Shown: positions 50,846 to 60,169 of the stretch, one piece after another
Layout: the number at the start of each line of letters is the position of its first letter
Position numbering within the stretch: position 1 is the first letter of the stretch
NCBI RefSeq assembly: GCF_000814845.2
Contig: NZ_CP010431.2
Location: 4,960,001-5,024,000 of the forward strand
Source of the DNA: Pandoraea sputorum
GTDB taxonomy: Bacteria; Pseudomonadota; Gammaproteobacteria; Burkholderiales; Burkholderiaceae
Direction: 5' to 3'
DNA: 64,000 nt
The notes under the pieces: generated by a model
Seen by the model: only the letters and a program-made list of their open reading frames with translations
Databases searched by the model: none
What the model was told of the DNA's origin: nothing
Made by a program: the position numbers and the translations under genes

Positions 50846-51793
50846 TTGCCAATGCCCGAAAAACACGACACGTCCGCCAGCCAATCCGACACCCCGGCGG
50901 CCCCGCCCACCAAGCTGACAGCGTCTTACGGGGCACCGCTCGGGCCGTGGGCAGGCTATACGTTCGCTGCGATGCCGGTGTACGCCACAACGTCGCCTCA
51001 CCAGCACATCGAGATCGTGGATTTGCCTGCGTTCGGCGAACTCGGACGGGCGTATCGGCTTGACGGCCGCTTCATGGCGTCGCTGGCCGACGCCCACATC
51101 TGTCATGAGTGCATGGTGCATCCGCTGCTGCTTGCGCACGGTAACGCGCAACGCGTGTTGATCCTCGGCGGCGGAGACGGCGGCTCTGCGCGTGAAGCAC
51201 TGCGGCATGTCAGCGTGCGGGAAGTGGTCGTCGCCGAACTCGACGCGCAAGTACCCGACGCGATCCTTCGACACATGCCAGCGCTGGCCGACGGCGCATT
51301 CGACGATCCCCGCACCACACTCGTCATCGGTGACGCACGGGATCTTGTCGACGCGGCGCTGGCGAGCGGCGAACACTTCGACGCCATCGTCTTCGATCTG
51401 ACGGAAGCCGACGGCGATGCGGCGTCGCTGCACGATGTCGCATTCTTCGCGAAAGTCCGCGACTTGCTCGGCCCACGCGGGGGCGTCGCCCTGCAACTGG
51501 GTGCGCCGTGGTTTGAGGGCGCGCAAGTGCGTCGCATGCTCGACGCGCTGCATTCGGTGTTCGCCTGCGTCTTGCCGATGACCGCTTATGTGCCGCTCTA
51601 CGGCACGCAATGGGCGCTTGCGATTGCCAGCAATTCACTCACCGTGACCGATTTCAATGCACTAGCGACGAATCCGTCGTCAACAGCGCTCCAAGGCGTG
51701 CGCCACTACTCGCCCACCCGTCACGCAACGCTCTTCGATATCCCACCGGAGTTAAGCGCCATCCTCGGCCCCATCGGCCCCATCGGCGCGTAA
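50846..51793 (+). CDS. Spermidine-synthase-like aminopropyltransferase homologue
   Basis: A protein of 313-315 residues with the SpeE fold. The substrate-entry block [23 protein letters not shown], the SAM-site motif [16 protein letters not shown] and VAELDAQ are recognisable. The catalytic motif DxTDP of classical SpeE is changed here to DLTEAD, keeping the first Asp but replacing the second by Glu. No speD or other polyamine gene is near. A TTG at 50846 has AGAGGA at good spacing (7 bases); ATG 50852 is the alternative. It may be a genuine polyamine synthase or a divergent relative with another substrate. Confidence 0.8.
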   Translation: MPMPEKHDTSASQSDTPAAPPTKLTASYGAPLGPWAGYTFAAMPVYATTSPHQHIEIVDLPAFGELGRAYRLDGRFMASLADAHICHECMVHPLLLAHGNAQRVLILGGGDGGSAREALRHVSVREVVVAELDAQVPDAILRHMPALADGAFDDPRTTLVIGDARDLVDAALASGEHFDAIVFDLTEADGDAASLHDVAFFAKVRDLLGPRGGVALQLGAPWFEGAQVRRMLDALHSVFACVLPMTAYVPLYGTQWALAIASNSLTVTDFNALATNPSSTALQGVRHYSPTRHATLFDIPPELSAILGPIGPIGA

Positions 51794-51961
51794 TGCCCGG
51801 CGGCCCGGCGCGGTGGCGGGTTAAAGCACTGATCGGGCGTGATGCGGTGCGCCGTCGCGCGCGACGGATGAAGCGGATACGCGTTCCTTGTATATTGGGA
51901 ACTTGCCAAGACCGTCGGACACCCATCGATTTCGCGCCGACGGCCTCAACGGAGCATAACC

Positions 51962-52384
51962 ATGTCCGATCCCCGCCCATCCCACGTGCCGTGGCTCACG
52001 CCGTATCTGACCGTTCGCGATGCGCGCGCGGCCGCCACGTTCTACGAGCAGGCCTTCGGCTTCTCCGTGCATGACATGGTGGACGACGACGGCGCGGTGA
52101 TGCACGTCGAAATGTTCTATCAGGGACAGCTGATCCTGATGTTCGCCCCCGAAGGCGCGTTCGCGACGACCGCACGCACGCCGCGCACCTCGGGCGTTGA
52201 AGCGCCGCAGAGCTTCTATGTCTACACGGAGGATGTCGACGCGCTCTACGCACGCGCGACCGCCGCCGGCGCCAAGGGACTGATGCCGCCGAGCGACCAG
52301 TTCTGGGGCGATCGCTTCTGTCAGTTGGAAGACCCCGACGGTTACCGGTGGGGCTTCGCCCGGCCCGTAGCCCCTCGCAGTTGA
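51962..52384 (+). CDS. VOC-superfamily (glyoxalase/bleomycin-resistance-like) protein
   Basis: A 140-residue single-chain VOC protein. It opens PWLTPYLTVRDARAAATFYEQAFGF and ends in a typical metal/strand block (QLEDPDGYRWGFA). The family includes dioxygenases, isomerases and PhnB-like proteins; nothing identifies the reaction. About 60 bases before it, TATATT is framed by GTTCC/GGAAC (51883-51902). rsmE follows 118 bases later. Confidence 0.83.
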   Translation: MSDPRPSHVPWLTPYLTVRDARAAATFYEQAFGFSVHDMVDDDGAVMHVEMFYQGQLILMFAPEGAFATTARTPRTSGVEAPQSFYVYTEDVDALYARATAAGAKGLMPPSDQFWGDRFCQLEDPDGYRWGFARPVAPRS

Positions 52385-52502
52385 AGCCACTCCCGCACGT
52401 CGCAACGTCGGGCGTCGGGACACGTTGGGGTATGCTTCGGTCCCCGACGCCCACACCGGCCACGATTCTCACACTCCTCATCACCCACGCACTCTCGCCC
52501 GA

Positions 52503-53240
52503 ATGCCTCGCTTTTTCATCGATGCGCCGCTGCATGCCGGTGCCCTCCTCGACCTCCCGGACACCGTCGTTCGCCACATCCAGGTCCTGCGCCTGAAGAC
52601 AGGCGATACGCTCACGCTATTCAATGGCACGGGCGGTGAATATCCGGCGGTACTGACGACGCTGGAAAAGCGTCACGCGACGGCGCAACTCGGTGAGCAC
52701 GACCGCCGTGAAGCCGAGCCCCCCTATCGCATTACGTTGGCGCAAGGCATCGCAGGCGGCGACAAGATGGACTGGTTGATCGAGAAAGCCATCGAACTCG
52801 GCGTGACGGAAATTCAACCGCTCGCGACGGAGCGTTCGGTCATTCGCCTTGAAGGTGAACGCGCCGCCAAACGCGTCGCGCACTGGCAAGCGCTCGTGCA
52901 AGCCGCGTGCGAACAGTGCGGACGGAATCGGGTGCCGGAGGTACTGCCGATCCGTCCGATCACGGCGTGGCTCGGTGACCGGGATGTCATAAAGAGTGAC
53001 GGATGGCGTGTGCTATTGTCACCTAGAGCAGACAGCGGATTTGATTCGCTGCCGTTGGACGCGCCGTCCGCGCCTGGCATTCTGCTCTTCGGCCCCGAAG
53101 GTGGGCTGGCACCTCAGGAGGAAGCGCTCGCACGACAGGCCGGGTTTTCGGCCATCCGGCTTGGCGAACGCATTCTTCGGACCGAAACGGCGGGCATGGC
53201 AGTCCTCGCGGCGTTGGCCGCTCGCTGGGGCGGATGGTAA
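52503..53240 (+). CDS. rsmE: 16S rRNA (uracil1498-N3)-methyltransferase
   Basis: A 245-residue SPOUT methyltransferase that modifies U1498 of 16S rRNA. The N-terminal PUA-like domain begins MPRFFIDAPL and contains HIQVLRLKTGD. The trefoil-knot motifs ILLFGPEGGLAPQEE and RLGERILRTETA are clear. ATG 52503 gives the family N-terminus. Confidence 0.95.
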   Translation: MPRFFIDAPLHAGALLDLPDTVVRHIQVLRLKTGDTLTLFNGTGGEYPAVLTTLEKRHATAQLGEHDRREAEPPYRITLAQGIAGGDKMDWLIEKAIELGVTEIQPLATERSVIRLEGERAAKRVAHWQALVQAACEQCGRNRVPEVLPIRPITAWLGDRDVIKSDGWRVLLSPRADSGFDSLPLDAPSAPGILLFGPEGGLAPQEEALARQAGFSAIRLGERILRTETAGMAVLAALAARWGGW

Positions 53241-53290
53241 GCATCGATGATTCGAGAAAACGGCTTCACAAGCCTTAAGGAGTAATCGTC

Positions 53291-53923
53291 ATGGGTATCC
53301 TCGACAACATTCTCGGTGGTGGGTCCGGCAATCAGGCCGGTGGCGGCGGTTTCAGCACGAAGACCATGTTGCTGATGGGTTTGCTGGCGATGATTGCCAG
53401 CCGCTCGGGTGGCGCTCAGGGTCAAGGTGGCGAAGGCGGTGGTTTGCTCGGCGGCCTCGGCGGCGCCCTTGGCGGCATGCTCGGTGGCGGCGCGGCAGGC
53501 GGTGCGGGTGGGGCGGGCGGTCTGGGCGGTTTGCTCGGCGGACTACTCGGTGGCGCCCAGTCGCCCGCGGCGAGTGCACCCGGGGCGCCGGAGGGCGGTC
53601 TGCTGGGACAACTCGGCGGATTGGGCGGACTCGCGCAGGTGCTGAACGAGGGCGGTCTCGGCGAAGCCGTCAACTCATGGATCGGGACGGGTGCCAATCA
53701 GGCGGTCAGCGCCGATCAGGTCACGCAAGCGCTCGGCCCCGGTGGTCAGTTGCAGCAACTGGCAAGCTCGGCGGGCGTCTCGGAAAGCGAAGCGGCGCAG
53801 GAGTTGTCTGATCTGCTGCCCAAGGTCGTCAATCACTTGACGCCGGACGGCTCGCTACCGCAAGGCTCGCTGGATCTGGCTTCGCTGGCCCAGCAGTTCC
53901 TCGGTGGCAATCACACCAGCTGA
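53291..53923 (+). CDS. DUF937/YidB-like glycine-rich protein
   Basis: A 210-residue protein. It begins MGILDNILGGGSG, then has a short hydrophobic stretch (TMLLMGLLAMIA), a long Gly/Leu-rich region (about residues 45-100, with repeats such as LLGGLGG and LGGLLGG) and a globular C-terminal YidB/DUF937 domain (about 115-205: EAVNSWIGTGANQAVSADQV, LSDLLPKVVNHLTPDG). The function is unknown. The start has AAGGAG just upstream. A good terminator follows. Confidence 0.85.
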   Translation: MGILDNILGGGSGNQAGGGGFSTKTMLLMGLLAMIASRSGGAQGQGGEGGGLLGGLGGALGGMLGGGAAGGAGGAGGLGGLLGGLLGGAQSPAASAPGAPEGGLLGQLGGLGGLAQVLNEGGLGEAVNSWIGTGANQAVSADQVTQALGPGGQLQQLASSAGVSESEAAQELSDLLPKVVNHLTPDGSLPQGSLDLASLAQQFLGGNHTS

Positions 53924-53948
53924 TTCACAACGATCGGTCGAAAACGAA

Positions 53949-53976
53949 AAAAGGTCCGCAGTGCGGACCTTTCTTC
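53949..53976. terminator. Intrinsic terminator after the DUF937 gene
   Basis: AGGTCCGC-AGT-GCGGACCT is an 8-bp stem with a 3-base loop, preceded by an A run and followed by TTCTTCTT. It ends the DUF937 transcript and, less strongly, the convergent barstar transcript. Confidence 0.75.
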
Positions 53977-54071
53977 TTGCGCATCGTCGCCTATGGAAAC
54001 TATGAAATGCCGACGGTTATCCACGGCAATAGCGATTTTCGCGGACGTTACCCGTCAACAATAAGTGAGCC

Positions 54072-54620
54072 TTAGGCAAACGAGTAGAAAACGCGGAAAC
54101 TCACGCGACGCTCGCTCCAGAACTCGGCGGTATCGCGGAACACTTCCAGCAGTGTCTCGCGGCCATCCTTGTCGAACTTGGTGACGACCGGCAAGCCTTC
54201 CAGCACGACGACAAACCCAGGTTGCGGCCCGCAATGGGCAACCAGATCGGTCAGACAATCATGCAACGCGTCGTAGTTCTTTCCGAAATGCTTCGGGAAC
54301 AGGAACGATGTGGCGATCGTCTCCAGCACTTCCGCCTTGCTTTGTGCGTGCGAACAATTGGCGTAGAGGAAGTGCTGTCCGAGCCGCTCGGCCTCCGCCG
54401 CCAGTTCCGGCACGCGGAATGCACGGATCGACTGCACGATGTTCGGCCTCACGGCCTGGAAAAGACTCATATCTCCCTCTTCCGATAGGCTACGGCGATG
54501 GCCGGCCCGCGCGACAGCATGCAGGCCCAGCACCTGCTTGAACAAGTTGCCCTCGCCCGCACCGAATGGATCTGCCATAAGATCTTTCCCGCGTTCTTGT
54601 GCGAAAACCGGCTCACTCAT
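54072..54620 (-). CDS. Barstar-family ribonuclease inhibitor
   Basis: A 182-residue protein whose C-terminal ~100 residues are a barstar domain. The block FPKHFGKNYDALHDCLTDL matches the inhibitor helix of barstar, including the two aspartates that contact the RNase active site. Residues 1-50 (to about SEEGD) are an N-terminal extension not found in Bacillus barstar; translation might begin at the ATG before SLFQAVRPN. No signal peptide is present, so the inhibitor stays in the cytoplasm. It follows the RNase gene by 7 bases, so producer and antidote are co-transcribed. Confidence 0.88.
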   Translation of the reverse strand: MSEPVFAQERGKDLMADPFGAGEGNLFKQVLGLHAVARAGHRRSLSEEGDMSLFQAVRPNIVQSIRAFRVPELAAEAERLGQHFLYANCSHAQSKAEVLETIATSFLFPKHFGKNYDALHDCLTDLVAHCGPQPGFVVVLEGLPVVTKFDKDGRETLLEVFRDTAEFWSERRVSFRVFYSFA

Positions 54621-54627
54621 ACTGCTG

Positions 54628-55029
54628 TCATTCCCTTATTCGTCTAAAGCTGTTGTAGTGGTCTTGGGTGAAGTAACACGGCTCGACCGCACGTTGGTTA
54701 CCGCCACAGATGATGCGCCTGGCACCTCTATTGCGGGCACCGGGAGTCGGCACCGTATATTCATGGTAATAGCCACGCGGCATTTTGGGCAGGCGCTTTT
54801 CGTAGTTCCCGAACGTGATGCCATCTTTGGCATAGGGAAACGGCCCGCCCTGGGCAATCAGCGTCAGCGTGCGCTGCGCTTCGCGAGGTAACTCGGCAAC
54901 GGAGACCGTTGCTGTTTGATCCGTGACGTATGGCGCGGTTTCGCGCGCCACAGCGTTAGCCCCCAGAAAGACACTTCCCGCCGCAGTCAGTGCCACGATG
55001 CTCCGGTGAAGCCAACGTGCCATTGTCAT
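54628..55029 (-). CDS. Secreted guanyl-specific ribonuclease of the barnase/RNase Sa family
   Basis: A 133-residue protein with a signal peptide (ARWLHRSIVALTAAGSVFLG, cleavage near ANA or ARA) and a microbial RNase N1/T1-type domain. The catalytic residues expected from barnase are visible: Glu in YYHEYTVPTPG, Arg in GARRIICGG and His in FTQDHYNSF. Two cysteines in the mature part may form a disulfide. The barstar-type inhibitor is encoded directly downstream. Likely roles are extracellular RNA scavenging or competition. Confidence 0.88.
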   Translation of the reverse strand: MTMARWLHRSIVALTAAGSVFLGANAVARETAPYVTDQTATVSVAELPREAQRTLTLIAQGGPFPYAKDGITFGNYEKRLPKMPRGYYHEYTVPTPGARNRGARRIICGGNQRAVEPCYFTQDHYNSFRRIRE

Positions 55030-55382
55030 AGCTAGCTGTCGCCCGGCGCGGCTTTGCGCTACCGGCCCGTTCTGGTGGGTGAAGCCGTAAGATTATCGCT
55101 ATTGGTCATCAGAATCAATGTCGGCTTACATTTTGCAACCAAACTACTCAACAAATTCACGAAAATACAGGGATTTTCACGACAGTAAGCACACACATTG
55201 AGATATACGATGCCAAAAAATGCATCACTCGGATAACAAAACGCCGCGCCCGAAGGGGCGCGGCGTTTCTTTCTTATGTCGGCTAACGGGGACGAAACCG
55301 CAGCGAATCATCCGGTGTTGACGTCAAATCACTTGCCTCGGTCAGCCCCACCGGTTCCGCCCGCTCGATCCGCTTCGTAGGC
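55030..55382. other. Intergenic region between maeB and the RNase gene
   Basis: About 350 bases without a gene. The left part (55080-55240) is AT-rich for this genome and should contain the promoter of the RNase-barstar pair, though no clear -35/-10 pair stands out. The right part is the maeB 3' untranslated region and its terminator. Confidence 0.7.
55240..55267 (-). terminator. Intrinsic terminator downstream of maeB
   Basis: AACGCCGCGCCC-GAAG-GGGCGCGGCGTT is a perfect 12-bp stem with a tetraloop. On the minus strand it ends in TTTTGTTAT, about 115 bases after the maeB stop. The opposite strand also has a T-rich tract (TTTCTTTCTT). Confidence 0.85.
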
Positions 55383-57686
55383 TCAGCGCCCCTGTTGTTG
55401 CGCAGCCGCATCGGCCACGACCAGCGCCGCCATATTGATAATGCGACGCACCGTGGCCGATTCGGTCAGGATATGCACCGGCTTTGCCGCACCCAGCAGA
55501 ATCGGCCCGATCGCTACATTGTTACCGGCAGCGGTCTTGAGCAGGTTGTACGCAATGTTGGCGGCATCGATATTCGGCATAACGAGCAGGTTCGCCGCAC
55601 CGGTCAGCGTCGAATCCGGCATGATTCGCGCGCGCAGCTCGGGGTCCAATGCACAATCTCCGTGCATTTCGCCGTCGACCTCCAATTCTGGCGCACGTTC
55701 CTGCAGAATCTCCAGCGTTTCGCGCATCTTGCGCGCGCAATTCGCATCGCTCGTACCGAAGTTCGAATGTGACAGGAGCGCGACCTTCGGCTGGATACCG
55801 AACCGACGGATCTCGTCCGCAGCCATCAGCGTGATTTCGGCCAGTTGCTCCGCCGTCGGGTCCTGGTTGATGTGGGTATCGACCAGGAAGAGTTGACGAT
55901 TCGGCAAAACCAGTGCGTTCATCGCGCCATAGACGTTGCCGCCTTCGCGCTTGCCGATGACACGGTCGATAAAGTGCAGGTGACGTCCCGGCGTCGAGAC
56001 CGTGCCGCAAATCATGCCATCCGCTTCGCCCTTGCTCACCAGCATGGCCGCGATCAGCGTTGTGCGGCGACGCATTTCCACGCGCGCATAGGACGCCGTG
56101 ACACCCTTGCGATTCGTCAGACGGTGATACGTCTCCCAGTAATCGCGATAGCGCTCATCGTGTTCAGGATTGACCACGGTGAAGTCGACGCCTGGCGTAA
56201 GGCGCAGACCGTACTGCTGAATGCGATGCTCGATCACGGCCGGGCGACCCACGAGCACCGGCGTTGCGACGCGCTCATCCACGAGCACTTGCACGGCGCG
56301 CAGCACACGCTCCTCTTCGCCCTCGGCAAAGGCGATGCGTTTCTTATCGGCCGGCACACTGCGCGCCACCGAGAACAGCGGCTTCATCAGACCGCCGCTG
56401 TGATACACGAACTGCTGAAGCGATTGCGAATAGGCTTCGACGTCCGCCAGCGGGCGCGTTGCCACGCCGGCCGCCATCGCAGCTTCCGCCACCGCGGTGG
56501 CAACCTTCACCAGCAGACGCGGATCGAAAGGCTTCGGAATCAGGTATTCGGGGCCGAACGACAGGTTCTTGATGCCGTACGCCGAAGCCACGATATCGCT
56601 CTGCTCCTGACGCGCCAATTCGGCGAGCGCGTTCACGGCCGCAATTTCCATCGAGCGCGTGATCGTCGTCGCACCGACGTCGATGGCGCCACGGAAAATG
56701 AACGGGAAGCACAGCACGTTGTTGACCTGGTTGGGATAGTCCGTTCGGCCCGTCGCCATCACGCAATCCGGACGCACTTCCTTCGCCAGTTCCGGTGTGA
56801 TTTCCGGATTCGGGTTCGCCAGCGCGAAGATCAGCGGCTTATCAGCCATTGTCTTCACCATTTCCGGCTTCAGCACACCAGCGGCCGACAGCCCGAGGAA
56901 TACGTCGGCACCGCCGATCACATCGGCCAGACCGCGGGCTTCCGTCTTCTGCGAGAAGCGAATCTTCTCGGGGTCCATCAGTTCCGTACGCCCCTCGTAG
57001 ACGACCCCGGCCAGATCCGTCACCCAAATGTTCTCGATGGGCAGCCCCATGTCCACGAGCAGATCCAGACAGGCGAGTGCCGCCGCGCCTGCGCCCGAAG
57101 TCACGACCTTGACCGACGCAAGGTCCTTGTTGACGACCTTCAATCCGTTAATAAGCGCCGCCGCCACTACGATGGCCGTACCGTGCTGATCGTCGTGGAA
57201 GACCGGAATCTTCATACGCTCGCGCAACTTGCGCTCCACGATGAAGCACTCGGGTGCCTTGATGTCTTCGAGGTTGATCGCGCCGAACGTCGGTTCGAGC
57301 GCCGCGATGATGTCGACCAGCTTCTCCGGGTCCTTCTCCGCGATTTCGATGTCGAACACATCGATGTTGGCGAACTTCTTGAACAGCACCCCCTTGCCTT
57401 CCATCACCGGCTTCGAAGCCAGCGGCCCGATATCGCCGAGGCCCAGCACGGCCGTACCGTTCGTGATCACGCCGACCAGATTGCCACGCGCGGTGTAGCG
57501 CGAAGCGTTGAGCGGATCTACAACGATTTCCTCACACGCGGCAGCGACACCCGGCGAGTACGCCAGCGCCAGATCGCGCTGGTTGAGCAACTGCTTGGTC
57601 GGCGCGATAGCGATTTTGCCGGGGGTGGGGAATTCGTGATACTCGAGCGCAGCTTCGCGCAGTTTCGGATCGATCGGCGTGGGCAT
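55383..57686 (-). CDS. maeB: NADP-dependent malic enzyme with phosphotransacetylase-like domain
   Basis: A 767-residue enzyme that oxidatively decarboxylates malate to pyruvate, making NADPH. The N-terminal malic-enzyme part (about 1-430) has [17 protein letters not shown]-like metal/substrate residues and [16 protein letters not shown]. The C-terminal ~325 residues form the PTA-like regulatory domain found in proteobacterial MaeB. Length is standard. A TACAAT on the minus strand at 57732-57737 may be its -10. Confidence 0.96.
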   Translation of the reverse strand: MPTPIDPKLREAALEYHEFPTPGKIAIAPTKQLLNQRDLALAYSPGVAAACEEIVVDPLNASRYTARGNLVGVITNGTAVLGLGDIGPLASKPVMEGKGVLFKKFANIDVFDIEIAEKDPEKLVDIIAALEPTFGAINLEDIKAPECFIVERKLRERMKIPVFHDDQHGTAIVVAAALINGLKVVNKDLASVKVVTSGAGAAALACLDLLVDMGLPIENIWVTDLAGVVYEGRTELMDPEKIRFSQKTEARGLADVIGGADVFLGLSAAGVLKPEMVKTMADKPLIFALANPNPEITPELAKEVRPDCVMATGRTDYPNQVNNVLCFPFIFRGAIDVGATTITRSMEIAAVNALAELARQEQSDIVASAYGIKNLSFGPEYLIPKPFDPRLLVKVATAVAEAAMAAGVATRPLADVEAYSQSLQQFVYHSGGLMKPLFSVARSVPADKKRIAFAEGEEERVLRAVQVLVDERVATPVLVGRPAVIEHRIQQYGLRLTPGVDFTVVNPEHDERYRDYWETYHRLTNRKGVTASYARVEMRRRTTLIAAMLVSKGEADGMICGTVSTPGRHLHFIDRVIGKREGGNVYGAMNALVLPNRQLFLVDTHINQDPTAEQLAEITLMAADEIRRFGIQPKVALLSHSNFGTSDANCARKMRETLEILQERAPELEVDGEMHGDCALDPELRARIMPDSTLTGAANLLVMPNIDAANIAYNLLKTAAGNNVAIGPILLGAAKPVHILTESATVRRIINMAALVVADAAAQQQGR

Positions 57687-58015
57687 GAGGGGAGGCTCTT
57701 GGCAAACAGGAGGGTCAAATTTTCAGTGCGAATTGTAGCCCTATTTATTCACGTCATTTATGCAAAAAACGGATAACGGCCACGCTCGCAATGAAGCAAT
57801 TCCAGGCTGATAGTGGCGAATATTCTGCGCAAACTCAACGCTGCATTGCACCATTGAGCGCGTTTTCGGACAGCGGATGAAAAAACAATGGGGTGTTGTC
57901 CGAGACCGGCATGAGAAGGCACCTGAAAACGGGACCCAAGCCCGTTTGCTCGCTTGGGAAAGCGGTCATGGCCTCTTAGAATAGGGGTTTGCGTCGTATC
58001 ACTGCCTCGTTGCCC
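57687..58015. other. Divergent intergenic region between maeB and thiL
   Basis: About 330 bases without a gene. It holds the likely maeB promoter on the left (TACAAT on the minus strand, 57732-57737) and a good thiL promoter on the right (57954-57982). I see nothing else in the middle. Confidence 0.7.
57954..57982 (+). promoter_or_regulatory. Sigma-70-type promoter for thiL-pgpA-pncC
   Basis: TTGGGA (57954-57959) and TAGAAT (57977-57982) are separated by exactly 17 bases and lie about 34 bases before the thiL ATG. An inverted repeat CCCAAGC-N10-GCTTGGG (57935-57958) overlaps the -35 and could be a regulator site. Confidence 0.6.
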
Positions 58016-59017
58016 ATGACCTCACATCCCGCCGCCTCGTCGTCGCTGTCCGAGTTTTCGCTGATCGACCGCTTCTTTGCCGGAGCGACGCATCAGGGCG
58101 AGCATGTGACGCTCGGCATCGGCGACGATTGCGCCCTGCTGCGTCCGCCAACGGGTGAACAACTGGCGATCTCGACCGACATGCTTGTGGAAGGCCGCCA
58201 TTTTTTTGCGGACGTCGATCCCCGCGCGCTCGGCCACAAGACACTCGCCGTGAACCTTTCGGATCTGGCCGCAATGGGCGCACGGCCGCTGGGGTTCACG
58301 CTGGCGCTTGCGTTACCCGACAGCGATCCGGCGTGGCTCGGTCCGTTTGCGCAAGGCCTCACCGAACTGGCGGACCGTTACGCTTGCCCACTCGTGGGCG
58401 GCGACACGACACGCGGCCCACGCAACCTGTGCGTGACGGTCTTTGGCAGCGTGCCTGGCGCACAGGCGCTGCGTCGGGACGCGGCGCAACCGGGGGACGA
58501 CATCTGGGTCTCCGGCACGCTTGGCGATGCGCGTCTTGCGCTCGGGGCGCTGCGCGGCGAATGGTCTTTGCAGGACAGTGAACTCGCGCTCGCCCGCCGT
58601 GCGATGGACTGGCCGGAACCACAAGTGACGCTCGGGCTGGCGTTGCGCGGCGTTGCGCGCTCCGCATTGGACGTCTCCGACGGCCTGATCGGTGATCTCG
58701 GGCATATTCTCGAACGATCCTCGATGAGCGCACAAATCGATGTCGATGCGCTCCCACGCTCGGACTTGCTCGGCAGGCAGTCCTCAGACATTCAGCGGCT
58801 GTGCACGCTCGCAGGAGGAGACGACTACCAGCTTTGTTTCTGCGCCGATGCCACTCAGCGCCGGCGAATCGAGGCGATCGGCGACGAACTCGGGATACGT
58901 GTCACTCGTATCGGTACAATAGCGCTTCCCGACGCGCGCCGAACGATGCTGCATCTCCATGACAATACAGGCGCGAGCGTCGCTGCCGATTTCAAAAGTT
59001 TCGACCATTTCCAATGA
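58016..59017 (+). CDS. thiL: Thiamine-monophosphate kinase
   Basis: A 333-residue ATP-dependent kinase making thiamine diphosphate from thiamine monophosphate. LSEFSLIDRFF is the family N-terminus; GIGDDCALL and VGGDTTRG carry metal-binding Asp residues, and LDVSDGLIGDLGHILE the substrate region. ATG 58016 adds about ten Ser/Ala-rich residues. It overlaps pgpA by four bases (ATGA). Confidence 0.95.
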   Translation: MTSHPAASSSLSEFSLIDRFFAGATHQGEHVTLGIGDDCALLRPPTGEQLAISTDMLVEGRHFFADVDPRALGHKTLAVNLSDLAAMGARPLGFTLALALPDSDPAWLGPFAQGLTELADRYACPLVGGDTTRGPRNLCVTVFGSVPGAQALRRDAAQPGDDIWVSGTLGDARLALGALRGEWSLQDSELALARRAMDWPEPQVTLGLALRGVARSALDVSDGLIGDLGHILERSSMSAQIDVDALPRSDLLGRQSSDIQRLCTLAGGDDYQLCFCADATQRRRIEAIGDELGIRVTRIGTIALPDARRTMLHLHDNTGASVAADFKSFDHFQ

Positions 59018-59535
59018 GCACTGATCATCCGGCCGCCATCAATCCGGGCAGCGGCCCGCGCCGGCCGAACTCGCGTTTCTTGCTGTCGCACCCCGCACAT
59101 CTGTTTTCGCTCGGCTTCGGCACGGGCCTGTCGTCGTTCGCACCGGGCACGGTAGGAACGCTTTTCGGCTGGGCCTCGTATCTGGTGCTGAACCTGTATC
59201 TGACAGTGACGGGCTGGGCCGTGCTGATCGCCGCCTCCATCATCGGCGGCATCTGGATCTGCAGCTTTACCGCTCGCAAGCTTGGCGTTCAGGACCCGAG
59301 CGCCGTCGTGTGGGATGAGATCGTCGCGTTCTGGATCGTGTTGCTGCTCATCACGCCCGCGAGCTTCGTCGGTCAATTGGTCGCGTTCGTGCTGTTCCGC
59401 TTCTTCGATGCGGTCAAGCCGCCGCCGATCAGCTACTTCGACAGAACGGTGAAGGGCGGTCTCGGCATCATGCTGGACGATCTGGTCGCTGCATTCTGCA
59501 CGTTGCTCGTCATTGCGCTCTGGCGCTCGATCTGA
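59014..59535 (+). CDS. pgpA: Phosphatidylglycerophosphatase A
   Basis: A 173-residue inner-membrane phosphatase completing phosphatidylglycerol synthesis. It has several hydrophobic helices. The family signatures are FGTGLSSFAPGTVGTL, DPSAVVWDEIVAFW, FRFFDAVKPPPISYFD and GGLGIMLDDLVAA. The thiL-pgpA order with overlapping ends is typical of beta- and gamma-proteobacteria. Confidence 0.95.
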   Translation: MSTDHPAAINPGSGPRRPNSRFLLSHPAHLFSLGFGTGLSSFAPGTVGTLFGWASYLVLNLYLTVTGWAVLIAASIIGGIWICSFTARKLGVQDPSAVVWDEIVAFWIVLLLITPASFVGQLVAFVLFRFFDAVKPPPISYFDRTVKGGLGIMLDDLVAAFCTLLVIALWRSI

Positions 59536-59555
59536 ATTTTTGAAGGCGTCGTCCT

Positions 59556-60059
59556 GTGGTTTCCGAACAAAATCTTTTGGCCCAATTGTCGGTGAAAGTC
59601 GGCAACCGTCTGCGCGATGAGCGCCTGCTGCTGGCCACGGCCGAATCGTGCACCGGCGGCCTCGTCGCTGCGGCCATCACCGATATCTCCGGGAGCAGCA
59701 ACTGGTTTGAGCGCGGCTTCGTGACGTACTCGAATCAGGCCAAGTCCGAGATGATCGGTGTGCCGCCCGAGTTGATCGACAAGCATGGTGCAGTGAGTGA
59801 ACCCGTCGCCCGAGCCATGGCCGAAGGCGCGCTGCTCAACAGTCGCGCCCAAATTTCGCTGTCGATCACGGGCGTCGCCGGTCCAGGCGGCGGAACGGCC
59901 GACAAGCCGGTGGGGATGGTCTGCTTCGGCTGGAGCAATCGCGTCACCACCATCGTCGAGACCAAGCACTTCAAGGGCGACCGCACTCAGGTGCGTAGTC
60001 AGGCCGCGCAATACGCGCTGCGTGGCGTGATCGAGCTACTCGATAAGGGCGAAGCGTAA
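59556..60059 (+). CDS. pncC: Nicotinamide-nucleotide amidase (CinA C-terminal type)
   Basis: A 167-residue cytoplasmic amidase that recycles NMN to nicotinate mononucleotide. It is the stand-alone CinA C-terminal domain. The active-site serine is in ATAESCTGGLVAAA, and WFERGFVTYSNQAK and GVAGPGGGTADKPVG are typical. The start is GTG 59556 with GAAGG upstream. It is the third gene of the thiL operon and ends at a terminator. Confidence 0.93.
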   Translation: MVSEQNLLAQLSVKVGNRLRDERLLLATAESCTGGLVAAAITDISGSSNWFERGFVTYSNQAKSEMIGVPPELIDKHGAVSEPVARAMAEGALLNSRAQISLSITGVAGPGGGTADKPVGMVCFGWSNRVTTIVETKHFKGDRTQVRSQAAQYALRGVIELLDKGEA

Positions 60060-60079
60060 TCCAACGCAGTCAATAAAAA

Positions 60080-60115
60080 AACAGCGCCCGCGAATTCGCG
60101 AGGCGCTGTTTTTTT
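60080..60115. terminator. Bidirectional terminator between pncC and pyrF
   Basis: AACAGCGCC (60080-60088) pairs with GGCGCTGTT (60102-60110). The region between them folds further through the palindrome CGCGAATTCGCG with one bulged base. An A run precedes and five T residues follow. It serves both convergent genes. Confidence 0.85.
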
Positions 60116-60169
60116 GAGTGCTCGAAGATCGATGCGTCAGACACCGATCTCACATTGTTTCGCGACGGC

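Noticed and set aside
55845..57776. 643-codon open frame antisense to maeB
   Set aside because: Shadow frame of a clear malic enzyme gene.
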